DNA of 33,119 nucleotides from Bacteroidota bacterium (GTDB lineage Bacteria; Bacteroidota; Bacteroidia; Bacteroidales; GCA-2748055): NCBI GenBank assembly GCA_002748055.1, contig PDRI01000034.1, positions 1 to 33,119 of the forward strand, read 5' to 3'. Shown piece by piece: positions 1 to 6,233 of this stretch (position 1 is its first letter; each line of letters starts with the position of its first letter). The notes under the pieces were generated by a model. It saw only the letters and a program-made list of their open reading frames with translations, ran no database searches and was not told where the DNA came from. The position numbers and the translations under genes were made by a program.

Positions 1-1
1 A

Positions 2-430
2 AGTTTTGTGTTTTACAAAGTAAACCGTTTTGATTTGAAGGGTAGAAAACAATTGGCAACACAAGAAAAATACTATTTGGTAGATATGGGTTTTATCAAT
101 TTTTTACAAGGCAAAGAACGTACTACTGACAGAGGACATATTTTGGAAAATGTTGTTTACTTGGAACTACTTCGTAGAGGCAATAAAATATGGACAGGTA
201 CAAGTCGAAATAGTGAAGTAGATTTTGTTTGTAAAAACAAAACAGGTGATATAGAATATTATCAAGTTGCTTGGCAAACGAATGATGAAAATACCATAGA
301 ACGAGAATTTGGAGCGTTGGAAAAAATAAAAGATAATTATCCTAAATACTTGCTTACAACAGATGGGTTTACTCAAAGTCGAAGTGGAGTAAGGCATTTA
401 AACGTATTTGATTGGTTATTAGATAAGTAA
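2..430 (+). CDS. DUF4143 family AAA ATPase, C-terminal part (cut by window edge)
   Basis: Partial gene: the frame is open to the left edge, and the GTG at position 8 is only the first possible start inside the window. The visible 140 residues are the DUF4143 domain that follows the AAA ATPase domain in the COG1373 family. Typical family features are the segment TDRGHILENVVYLELLRRG, the nuclease-like EVDFVC strand and the ending RHLNVFDWLL. The ATPase half must lie upstream. The role of these proteins is poorly known; they occur in many copies in Bacteroidota and are often on accessory islands. The gene is AT-rich, unlike the conserved genes further right, and its stop lies 4 nt before a palindromic repeat. 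The family call is firm; the function is open. Confidence 0.85.
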   Translation, partial: SFVFYKVNRFDLKGRKQLATQEKYYLVDMGFINFLQGKERTTDRGHILENVVYLELLRRGNKIWTGTSRNSEVDFVCKNKTGDIEYYQVAWQTNDENTIEREFGALEKIKDNYPKYLLTTDGFTQSRSGVRHLNVFDWLLDK

Positions 431-434
431 AATT

Positions 435-624
435 GGCTATAACAATGTGTATAAGCAATAGCGGGGCAAGTACTTAACTTAAAGATTGTGCATTTTTACC
501 CGCCAAACCTTATTATAATTTTTTATGTAAATTTGAATAATCAAAATAAGGTTTGGCTAAGGGCAGTTTAGGTTTGAAGTTTATAGCTTTTAATTCCGCT
601 ACTGCTCATATACTCACCGTTGCC
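435..624. repeat. Palindromic intergenic element P1 (imperfect inverted repeat with inner perfect stem)
   Basis: The left arm 435-464 (contains AACAATGTGTATAAGCAATA) and right arm 596-624 are imperfect inverted repeats of about 30 nt; both carry the core AGCGG/CCGCT. Inside, CCAAACCTTATT (503-514) and AATAAGGTTTGG (545-556) form a perfect 12-bp stem. The element starts 4 nt after the stop of the DUF4143 gene and ends 9 nt before the likely start of the YcxB-like gene. A related arm occurs at 1180-1204. The structure is seen directly; a role as a recombination site is inference. Confidence 0.7.
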
Positions 625-633
625 ATTAATACG

Positions 634-1168
634 ATGAACATAAACTATCAACTTACAAATTCGGATTTTTTAGAGTACCAGCTTTATGCATCTTCAAAAT
701 CTGAATTACATAGAAAAAAACGATTTCGTTCTCGAATAATTATTCCGATATTTTACTTAGTACTCGGAATATTTTTTGCAAACCAAAGTGGAAAATTTGG
801 AATCGGAATTGCATTCGTTTTATTTGGAATTTTATGGTTTGTATTATATCCATTGTATTCTAAATGGAAATACAAAAACCATTTTAAGAAACACATTGAG
901 GAAAATTATAAAAATCGGATTAACAAACCTGTGGAAATTGAACTTGATGAAAATTCTGTGAATGCCAAAGATTTTATATCTGAAAGTAAAATAAACGGAA
1001 CTGAACTTAAGGAATTGATAGAGACGAAAGAGCATCTCTTTATAAAACTGACAACGGATTTATCTCTCATTATTCCAAAACACTCGATTGAATCAAACAG
1101 AATTTAAAAAACGAGTGATTGAATTAGGAGCTGAATATGTTGATGAACTAAAATGGAAATGGAAATAA
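634..1168 (+). CDS. YcxB-like small membrane protein, frameshifted near the C-terminus
   Basis: The ORF track begins at a TTG (553) inside the palindromic element; the ATG at 634 (MNINYQLTNSDFLEYQLYAS) is the better start and fits YcxB-like proteins. Two hydrophobic helices follow (IIPIFYLVLGIFF and GIAFVLFGILWFVLYPLY), then a soluble domain with the family-type ending ETKEHLFIKLT..LIIPK. Frame 0 then stops at 1107, but shifting frame between about 1080 and 1090 gives a continuation, NQTEFKKRVIELGAEYVDEL, ending in KWKWK with a stop at 1166-1168, as expected for this family. The cause is a one-base loss, a two-base gain or a read error. The full product would be about 178 residues. AT-rich, probably transferred. 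Function unknown. Confidence 0.65.
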
Positions 1169-1179
1169 GAAGTACTAAT

Positions 1180-1244
1180 GGCAACAATAGCTATAAGTAA
1201 TTGCTGCTACTCGCCTACTTCTGAAAATCCGCAAGGATTTTCAG
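1180..1244. repeat. Palindrome-related element P2 with perfect 10-bp hairpin
   Basis: The first 25 nt (GGCAACAATAGCTATAAGTAATTGC) resemble the left arm of P1. They are followed at 1221-1244 by CTGAAAATCC-GCAA-GGATTTTCAG, a perfect 10-bp stem with a GCAA tetraloop. The element begins 11 nt after the corrected stop codon of the YcxB-like gene. The complementary right arm seen in P1 is missing; a regulator remnant follows instead, so this copy looks truncated or recombined. Confidence 0.6.
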
Positions 1245-1263
1245 CTTGGTGTGTACTTGGAAA

Positions 1264-1356
1264 TTTTGTAAAGAGTACATGGCTTTTTTCTTCAGGTTCC
1301 ATGCTCTCGATATCGTTCAGCCGCTTGAGCATACCTGGATCCTTGAGGATGTTTTC
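1264..1356 (-). pseudogene. Remnant of XRE-type transcriptional regulator (C-terminal helix region)
   Basis: About 30 residues on the minus strand, ENILKDPGMLKRLNDIESMEPEEKSHVLF, resemble the segment after the helix-turn-helix in Bacteroidota XRE regulators (a pattern of the kind LxKRLxxIExMxxEDKxHxF followed by a short helix). No helix-turn-helix domain precedes it, and the reading frame runs straight into the P2 palindrome where the regulator's last helix should be. It is therefore a fragment, not a gene. Such regulators often sit beside toxin-antitoxin or HTH/HipA-like genes. The call rests on short similarity recalled by eye. Confidence 0.4.
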
Positions 1357-1384
1357 CGGGAGACAAGAATATCGATAGCACGGC

Positions 1385-1450
1385 TTTACCTGCGGGTAAA
1401 CCTGCAGGGGCTGCAAAACCAGTTAAAGAAATACCACCCTTTGAAAGGGT
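1385..1450. repeat. Two short hairpins upstream of the toxin-antitoxin pair
   Basis: TTTACC-TGCG-GGTAAA (1385-1400) and ACCCTT-TGA-AAGGGT (1436-1450) are short perfect stems in the non-coding stretch before the antitoxin gene. They could be operator sites for the autoregulation common in toxin-antitoxin operons, or leftovers of rearrangement. Nothing else decides between these. Confidence 0.3.
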
Positions 1451-1476
1451 ACAAAACCAAAGTGCATATTAATCGT

Positions 1477-1484
1477 TAAATTTG
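1477..1484 (+). promoter_or_regulatory. Candidate -7 box for the toxin-antitoxin operon
   Basis: TAAATTTG matches the Bacteroidota -7 consensus TAnnTTTG; no TTTG lies 19 nt upstream. It overlaps the TTG at 1482 that the ORF track uses as a start, which argues for a start further downstream. Confidence 0.35.
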
Positions 1485-1499
1485 CAGGAGGCAGAAAAC

Positions 1500-1751
1500 A
1501 TGCTAATTATGGACATCGTTGAACTACGTACAGACCTGCACAATATGATCGATAAGATATCGGACAGCAATGTTTTAAATGCCGTTAAGACCTTATTGGC
1601 AGGTAAGGCAGCAGCGCAGGAAGACTGGTGGGATGAGGTGAGTGAGGAGGATCGAAAGGCCATAGAAGAAGGTCTGGAGCAGCTGGATCGCGGGGAGTAT
1701 CTGACCCGTTCTGAGGTAAGGGAGAAGATCCAGGAGAAATACAAGCTCTAA
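1500..1751 (+). CDS. Antitoxin of a ParE/RelE-type toxin-antitoxin pair
   Basis: A small acidic protein of 83 residues if started at ATG 1500, which has AGGAGG eight bases upstream; ATG 1509 is possible if transcription starts near 1490. The N-terminus (ELRTDLHNMIDKI..NVLNAVKTLL) and the middle (DWWDEVSEEDRKAIEEGLEQLDRGE) have the layout of Bacteroidota antitoxins paired with ParE/RelE toxins: a short N-terminal helical region, then an acidic stretch, then a positively charged end (SEVREKIQEKY). It would bind and neutralise the toxin encoded 10 nt downstream and probably repress the operon. The reading frame is intact, unlike that of the toxin. Base composition is nearer to the chromosome than the genes to its left. 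Confidence 0.75.
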   Translation: MLIMDIVELRTDLHNMIDKISDSNVLNAVKTLLAGKAAAQEDWWDEVSEEDRKAIEEGLEQLDRGEYLTRSEVREKIQEKYKL

Positions 1752-1761
1752 ATCCTTTGTC

Positions 1762-2057
1762 ATGTCTTATCCAGTACGCTACTCCACTCGTGCTTACCAG
1801 GAGTATGAGGAGATCCTTGATTATGTATCAGGTCAGTTTGGTGCAGCGGTAGCTGCCCGGGTTGATATTTACTTTGAAGAGGTGATCGATCAGATAGCCA
1901 TCAATCCCAACAGTTCCCATACTCGAATAAAAGGAAAAACCTTCGCCGTTGCGTGATTAGCCCACAAACAACACTGTATTACCGGTTCAACAGAGAGTGT
2001 GTAGAACTGGCCAGCTTCAGGGGTAACCGGATGGATCCGAAGGCCCTGAACCTGTAA
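1762..2057 (+). pseudogene. ParE/RelE-family toxin, disrupted by a one-base frameshift
   Basis: Starts with ATG 1762, 10 nt after the antitoxin stop. The first 50 residues (YSTRAYQEYEEILDYVSGQFG...FEEVIDQIAINPN) are the N-terminal helices of a ParE/RelE toxin. Frame 0 then runs off as SSHTRIKGKTFAVA and stops at 1956. Reading from 1914 in the third frame gives FPYSNKRKNLRRCVISPQ, then TTLYYRFN and ELASFRGNRMDP, the expected C-terminal beta strands including the RRCV strand, with a stop at 2055-2057. One missing T in AGTTTCCC would explain it. The toxin would act on gyrase (ParE) or ribosome-bound mRNA (RelE); which one cannot be told. As written it is inactive, unless the base was lost in assembly. 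Confidence 0.75.
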
Positions 2058-2068
2058 GGTGTTTTGTT

Positions 2069-2140
2069 GGCCTTTGCCTCATGCCCCTTCCTTCACTCCT
2101 TTGCGCCCTGGGTTCAGTCAGGGGCAATCGGACAAAGGCC
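2069..2140. repeat. Palindromic element P3a after the toxin gene
   Basis: GGCCTTTGCCTCATGCCCC (2069-2087) and GGGGCAATCGGACAAAGGCC (2121-2140) are imperfect inverted repeats. The element begins 11 nt after the corrected toxin stop, a position parallel to P1 and P2. Sequence is not related to P1. Confidence 0.55.
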
Positions 2141-2144
2141 ATGC

Positions 2145-2232
2145 TCGCTCGGTATTTAACATAATGACTTTTATGTCTGCTCCTTCCGCCCTAAATAGGG
2201 AAACATAAAAGGGCATTATGTGAAATACTCGC
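2145..2232. repeat. Palindromic element P3b with dif-like arms
   Basis: The left arm 2145-2176 and right arm 2203-2232 form an imperfect inverted repeat of about 30 nt, with the shared core ACATAAAAG..CATTATGT.AAATAC. The loop contains CCCTAAATAGGG. The left arm holds ATTTAACATAA, identical to the reverse complement of the XerD arm of E. coli dif, then 6 nt, then TTATGTCTGCT. The right arm holds TTATGTGAAAT, one mismatch from the same arm, but with 7 nt spacing. The palindrome is certain; the link to XerCD is speculative. Confidence 0.5.
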
Positions 2233-2569
2233 TGGTCTTCTGGTCACCGCGCGGCGGGTAGCACATTAAAAAAGCACACAGGCTGTGCCCGCAGAATCCG
2301 CACTATTTAATAGGTTTACGCTCGCAAGGCCAAGCCCGGAGGGTTTTTGATACAGTGCCGTCCGCAGTTGGAGGTTGATTGCTCCGGCGGGTGGTTTTTG
2401 TTGAATAACCGGGGTGGCCAGGTGAGTGCGGAGTTTTTACTGACACCCCGGTTGAAGGTACTGCTGAAACCAACCCGGGTGGCCCTCTTCTCCCGCGAAA
2501 AAGGGTAGAACTCCGTTCATAAACCCGGACAAAATGGAACTTCCCTCTGAAGTCGAAGAAAGTCCGGTG
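2233..2569. other. Gene-free GC-rich stretch with small inverted repeats
   Basis: No ORF of note on either strand. It contains a perfect 10-bp inverted repeat AACCGGGGTG/CACCCCGGTT (2407-2416 with 2444-2453). Nearer the tRNA is a nested structure, CCGGAC (2525-2530) with GTCCGG (2562-2567) enclosing ACTTC-CCTCT-GAAGT (2539-2553). Read on the minus strand, the latter lies just after tRNA-Pro and may act as a weak terminator or processing signal. I do not recognise a known ncRNA family. Confidence 0.4.
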
Positions 2570-2646
<77 letters not shown>

Positions 2647-2667
2647 ATTGGATCATTGATCCGGGCA

Positions 2668-2675
2668 CAAAATTA
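2668..2675 (-). promoter_or_regulatory. Candidate -7 box for tRNA-Pro
   Basis: TAATTTTG on the minus strand matches TAnnTTTG, 21 nt before the tRNA 5' end and downstream of the rfaE1 stop. No clear -33 box. Confidence 0.45.
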
Positions 2676-2682
2676 CAAAAGA

Positions 2683-3687
2683 TTATGAATTTTTAAAGTA
2701 CCGGATGCATTCCTCCTGCAACTTTTCACAGTCGACGGGGACCACACCGGCTTTTTCGCAAACCTGACCGCCGGCAAGGTTCGAAATAGCGGCGATCTCT
2801 GGGATGGTCAGGCCTGCAACCTTAGCCAGGGCAGCAACACTGATCACGGTATCTCCCGCCCCGGAAACATCCGCAATCTCACGCTCAACAGCAGGTAAGT
2901 GGTAACTGCCTTCGGCATCCAGCGCGAGTACCCCGTTTTCGCTTAGGGTGAGCAGAAGCGTCTCTATTCCCTGCTCTTCCCGAAAAGGTGAAACGGCCTG
3001 TGCTATGGCCACAATGTCCTCTTTCTTCAGATCCAGTTCTGCACCCCGGGCCATTTCCTTAAAGTTTGGCTTGAAAAGGCTCACCTTCCTGTAAAGGTGG
3101 AAACTTCTGAACTTGGGATCGACCAGAACAGGAACCAAAACCTGCGCAGCCAGATCAATAATGGATTCAATAAATTCGGGGGTCAGCACTCCCTTGTCAT
3201 AGTCCTGGAAAACAATGGCATCTATACCGCCGCTCTCGAGTAAATTCCGGACCAGTTCAAGAAACTCGTTCTGAACAGGCTTCTCCAGGAACTCATCCAT
3301 TTCTTCATCGACCCTGAGCAGGTGACGGCTTCCGCTGATGATCCTGGTTTTCTGTGTGGTAACTCTTCCGTCATCCACCACAAGCCCAATATCCGAAAGA
3401 TTCTGTTCCTCCATCAACTGCAGAAACATTCGCCCCCGGTAATCGCCACCAATGACCGAACAGAGGATGGGTACAGCACCCATGGCCTTGATATTCAAGG
3501 CGACATTGGCAGCCCCCCCCAGCCTGTTTTCTTCCCTTACGCCCGAAACAATGGGAACGGGTGCTTCCGGAGAAACACGATTCACCTCCCCCCAGAGGTA
3601 GGTGTCAATCATCACGTCGCCGATGATGAGTATTTTTTGCTTATCGAAGTGCGCAAACAGGTCCTGAAAGTCGGTGGATTCAAACAT
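2683..3687 (-). CDS. rfaE1: D-glycero-beta-D-manno-heptose-7-phosphate kinase (PfkB family, HldE/RfaE domain I)
   Basis: A cytosolic ribokinase/PfkB-fold sugar kinase of 334 residues that phosphorylates heptose 7-phosphate in ADP-heptose synthesis for the LPS core. The N-terminus (ILIIGDVMIDTYLWGEVNRV then SPEAPVPIV) and GGAANVALN near residue 57 are characteristic of RfaE domain I. The PfkB signature DVSGAGDT with the catalytic aspartate is near residue 275. The adenylyltransferase domain present in E. coli HldE is absent, so the second step must be encoded elsewhere. The gene follows priA by 41 nt and has its own -7 box. Heptose kinase is the best call; another PfkB sugar kinase is less likely. 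Confidence 0.88.
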   Translation of the reverse strand: MFESTDFQDLFAHFDKQKILIIGDVMIDTYLWGEVNRVSPEAPVPIVSGVREENRLGGAANVALNIKAMGAVPILCSVIGGDYRGRMFLQLMEEQNLSDIGLVVDDGRVTTQKTRIISGSRHLLRVDEEMDEFLEKPVQNEFLELVRNLLESGGIDAIVFQDYDKGVLTPEFIESIIDLAAQVLVPVLVDPKFRSFHLYRKVSLFKPNFKEMARGAELDLKKEDIVAIAQAVSPFREEQGIETLLLTLSENGVLALDAEGSYHLPAVEREIADVSGAGDTVISVAALAKVAGLTIPEIAAISNLAGGQVCEKAGVVPVDCEKLQEECIRYFKNS

Positions 3688-3708
3688 CTATGCTGAATAA
3701 GACTCAGA

Positions 3709-3716
3709 CAAAGATA
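3709..3716 (-). promoter_or_regulatory. Candidate -7 box for rfaE1
   Basis: TATCTTTG on the minus strand, a perfect TAnnTTTG, placed 21 nt before the rfaE1 ATG in the short priA-rfaE1 gap. Confidence 0.45.
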
Positions 3717-3728
3717 GGATTTTATCGG

Positions 3729-6200
3729 CTAATACGGGTCCACGTCAACGGCCACACGCACAGCCCTGAACACCTCCTGCTTGTCAAGCGTTCCAAGAAC
3801 CCCGGCCAGGAGGCTGCGGGCCTTTTCCATCGAAGCTTCCCGCTCGATTTTCAGAATGATGAATTTAATAAAGTAGTTGTGGGTCTTTCGCACCGGCGGA
3901 TACTGGGGCCCATAAACCCTCATGCCGAAAATCTCCCTCAGCGAAGCAGCAACCCGATCGCATGCACCATCCAGAATGGAGGGAATGCGATGCCTGAAGC
4001 GAATCCTGATCATCCGGCTGAAAGGGGGATAGGAAAATAGCTCGCGTTCGGCCATCTGGTCCTTGTAGAATCCCTCAAAATCCTGCCTCACAATGTAATC
4101 GATCACCGGATGCCCGGGATCCATGGTCTGGATGATCACCTTCCCCTGCTTCTTTCGTCTCCCGGCCCGGCCACTTACCTGTGAGATCAACTGATAACTA
4201 CGCTCAAAAGCCCTGAAATCGGGAAAGTTCAACATGCTGTCGGCATCTATTATCCCCACCAGCCCCACATTGCCAAAGTCGAGGCCTTTCGACAGCATCT
4301 GTGTTCCAATGAGCACATCAAGCTCACGGCTGGCAAAACGATTCAGGATACGCTCGTAGGAACGGACCGAGCGGGCCACATCTCTGTCGAGTCTCCCGAC
4401 CCGGATGCCTTCGAAAACCAGGGCTATTTCCTCTTCCAGGCTTTCGGTACCTATCCCCTTCATTTGCATACGCGTGGCTCCGCAGGAAGGGCAGGATCCG
4501 GGCACCGGCTCCTGGTAACCGCAGTAATGGCACTCCATCTTTCCACTGTAGCGGTGATAGGTAAGGCTGACATCGCAGCGGCTGCACTTCGGGATATGAC
4601 CGCAATCCTGGCAGAGCAGGTAGTGGGCAAAACCCCTTCGGTTCTGAAAGAGGATGATCTGTTCCTGGTTCTCCAGGCAGGTCCTGATGCCTGCAACCAT
4701 CTCCGGTGTAAAATGGGAGAGCATCTGCTTCCGCTTCGTGGCCCGTGCCACATCGGCCAGGACCATTTCAGGCGGGGCTACCTTTCCATAACGCTCTTTC
4801 AGCTCGACGAGCCCGTACTTTCCCTGCCGGGCATTGTAGAGGGTCTCAAATGAAGGCGTAGCCGTTCCAAGCAACACATTCGCCTCCTGGAACAGCGCCA
4901 GCACCTGGGCTGTATCACGGGCATTGTAGCGCGGAGCAGGATCGAATTGCTTGAAGGTGTACTCATGCTCCTCATCGATAATGATCAGGCCCAGCCTGTC
5001 GATCGGAAGATAAATGGCCGACCTCACACCAATGATGATGTCGTAGGGTGGCTGATCGGTGAGGCCCAACAGGTTGCGGTACACATGCACCCGTTCGGCA
5101 TCGCTGTAGCGCGAATGAAAAACCCCTACACCTGCGCCAAACACCCGTCTGATTCGTTGGATGATCTGGGTGCTAAGCGCAATCTCGGGGAGCAGGTAGA
5201 GCACCTGCCTGCCTGCCTCCAGACTGTCGCGAATCAGGTGAATATAGAGCTCGGTTTTTCCACTTGAGGTAATCCCGTGAAGCAGAACAGTCTGCTTCGT
5301 GTTGAAATGGCTGCGTATGGCTTCCAGGGCTTCATGCTGAGCCTGGTTCAGACGGGCCGGCGCCTGAACTTTTTCGGCCTCTGCATTTGCCATCTCCTCT
5401 TTGTCCTCCTGTACAAGTATCGCCTTCTTCAGCAAGGCATTCAGCGATTGTGCAGGCAATGCTCCGCTCAGTTGCTTTCGCAAAACCGGTCCCGTTTCCT
5501 TTCCTGTTCCGGCCAGATCGAGCAGGCGCTCAATAAGGGCGCGCTGTTTCGGGGCGCGCTGCAACTTATCGAGCAATGCATGCTGGGCCTCTTCAGAGCG
5601 ATAGGCAGGGGCCAGAGAAATGTAGCTGCGCAGTTTGGGCTTCGCCCCTTTTGGCATAAATTCATTGATCTCAACAGCTCCCTGATCGACCAATTGCCGC
5701 AGCAGCCGGTGCACACTTCCATGAATCCCGCTTAATTGCAGATCTCCAATGGTCACCTCTCCCTCTTCCCGAATGAGTTTAAGAAGCAAACGGGCCTGGC
5801 GGTCCAATGCCTCTTCGTCATTCCAGCCGGGATTGGAACGAACGCGCGATTCGCTTTCGGGACGAAGGCCTGAAGGCAGGGCTGCACGCATCAGCTCGCC
5901 CGGGCTGCACATGTAATAGTTTCCGATCCACTTCCAGAGCTGAAGCTGCAGCGCTGAGACCACCGGAGTCTCGTCGACCTGCTCCAGAATCGCTTTAAGG
6001 CTGTAGCCGTCCGGGGCATCTTCTTCGAGCGACAGCAAGAGTCCGGTATAGACCTTCTTCTTTCCAAAAGGAACGAGGACTCGCATGCCGGGCGCAAGCC
6101 TGCCGCACAAGTCTTCGGGAATGCGATAACTGAAGGTTCCGCTTACCGCCAGCGGAAGAATAACTGAAGCACAGGTTGCTTTGCCGGACATGAACGGCAA
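3729..6200 (-). CDS. priA: Primosomal protein N' (PriA replication restart helicase)
   Basis: A superfamily 2 3'-to-5' DNA helicase that recognises stalled or collapsed forks and reloads the replisome. It has an N-terminal DNA-binding region (about 1-280), Walker A GITSSGKTE near residue 310 and Walker B DEEHE near 410. The zinc-binding insert near 525-570 has paired cysteines (CQDCGHIPKCSRC...CHYCG...CPSC). The arginine-finger motif SQVSGRAGR lies in the second RecA lobe. At 823 residues it is longer than E. coli PriA (732), usual for Bacteroidota. The start may be ATG 6200 or the in-frame ATG at 6191 (MSGKATCA); both are plausible. It follows pfkA by 33 nt and may share its transcript. Confidence 0.96.
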   Translation of the reverse strand: MPFMSGKATCASVILPLAVSGTFSYRIPEDLCGRLAPGMRVLVPFGKKKVYTGLLLSLEEDAPDGYSLKAILEQVDETPVVSALQLQLWKWIGNYYMCSPGELMRAALPSGLRPESESRVRSNPGWNDEEALDRQARLLLKLIREEGEVTIGDLQLSGIHGSVHRLLRQLVDQGAVEINEFMPKGAKPKLRSYISLAPAYRSEEAQHALLDKLQRAPKQRALIERLLDLAGTGKETGPVLRKQLSGALPAQSLNALLKKAILVQEDKEEMANAEAEKVQAPARLNQAQHEALEAIRSHFNTKQTVLLHGITSSGKTELYIHLIRDSLEAGRQVLYLLPEIALSTQIIQRIRRVFGAGVGVFHSRYSDAERVHVYRNLLGLTDQPPYDIIIGVRSAIYLPIDRLGLIIIDEEHEYTFKQFDPAPRYNARDTAQVLALFQEANVLLGTATPSFETLYNARQGKYGLVELKERYGKVAPPEMVLADVARATKRKQMLSHFTPEMVAGIRTCLENQEQIILFQNRRGFAHYLLCQDCGHIPKCSRCDVSLTYHRYSGKMECHYCGYQEPVPGSCPSCGATRMQMKGIGTESLEEEIALVFEGIRVGRLDRDVARSVRSYERILNRFASRELDVLIGTQMLSKGLDFGNVGLVGIIDADSMLNFPDFRAFERSYQLISQVSGRAGRRKKQGKVIIQTMDPGHPVIDYIVRQDFEGFYKDQMAERELFSYPPFSRMIRIRFRHRIPSILDGACDRVAASLREIFGMRVYGPQYPPVRKTHNYFIKFIILKIEREASMEKARSLLAGVLGTLDKQEVFRAVRVAVDVDPY

Positions 6201-6233
6201 GGTACGAAAAATGGAAGGCTGCAGGAAAAAGGA

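Noticed and set aside
553-633. TTG start of the YcxB-like ORF
   Set aside because: It lies within the inner stem of palindrome P1; the ATG at 634 gives the family-like N-terminus.
1383-1472. + strand open frame with a protein-like end (LPAGKPAGAAKPVKEIPPFE)
   Set aside because: No start, no upstream domain in frame, and low-complexity composition. It may be a coding remnant but cannot be supported.
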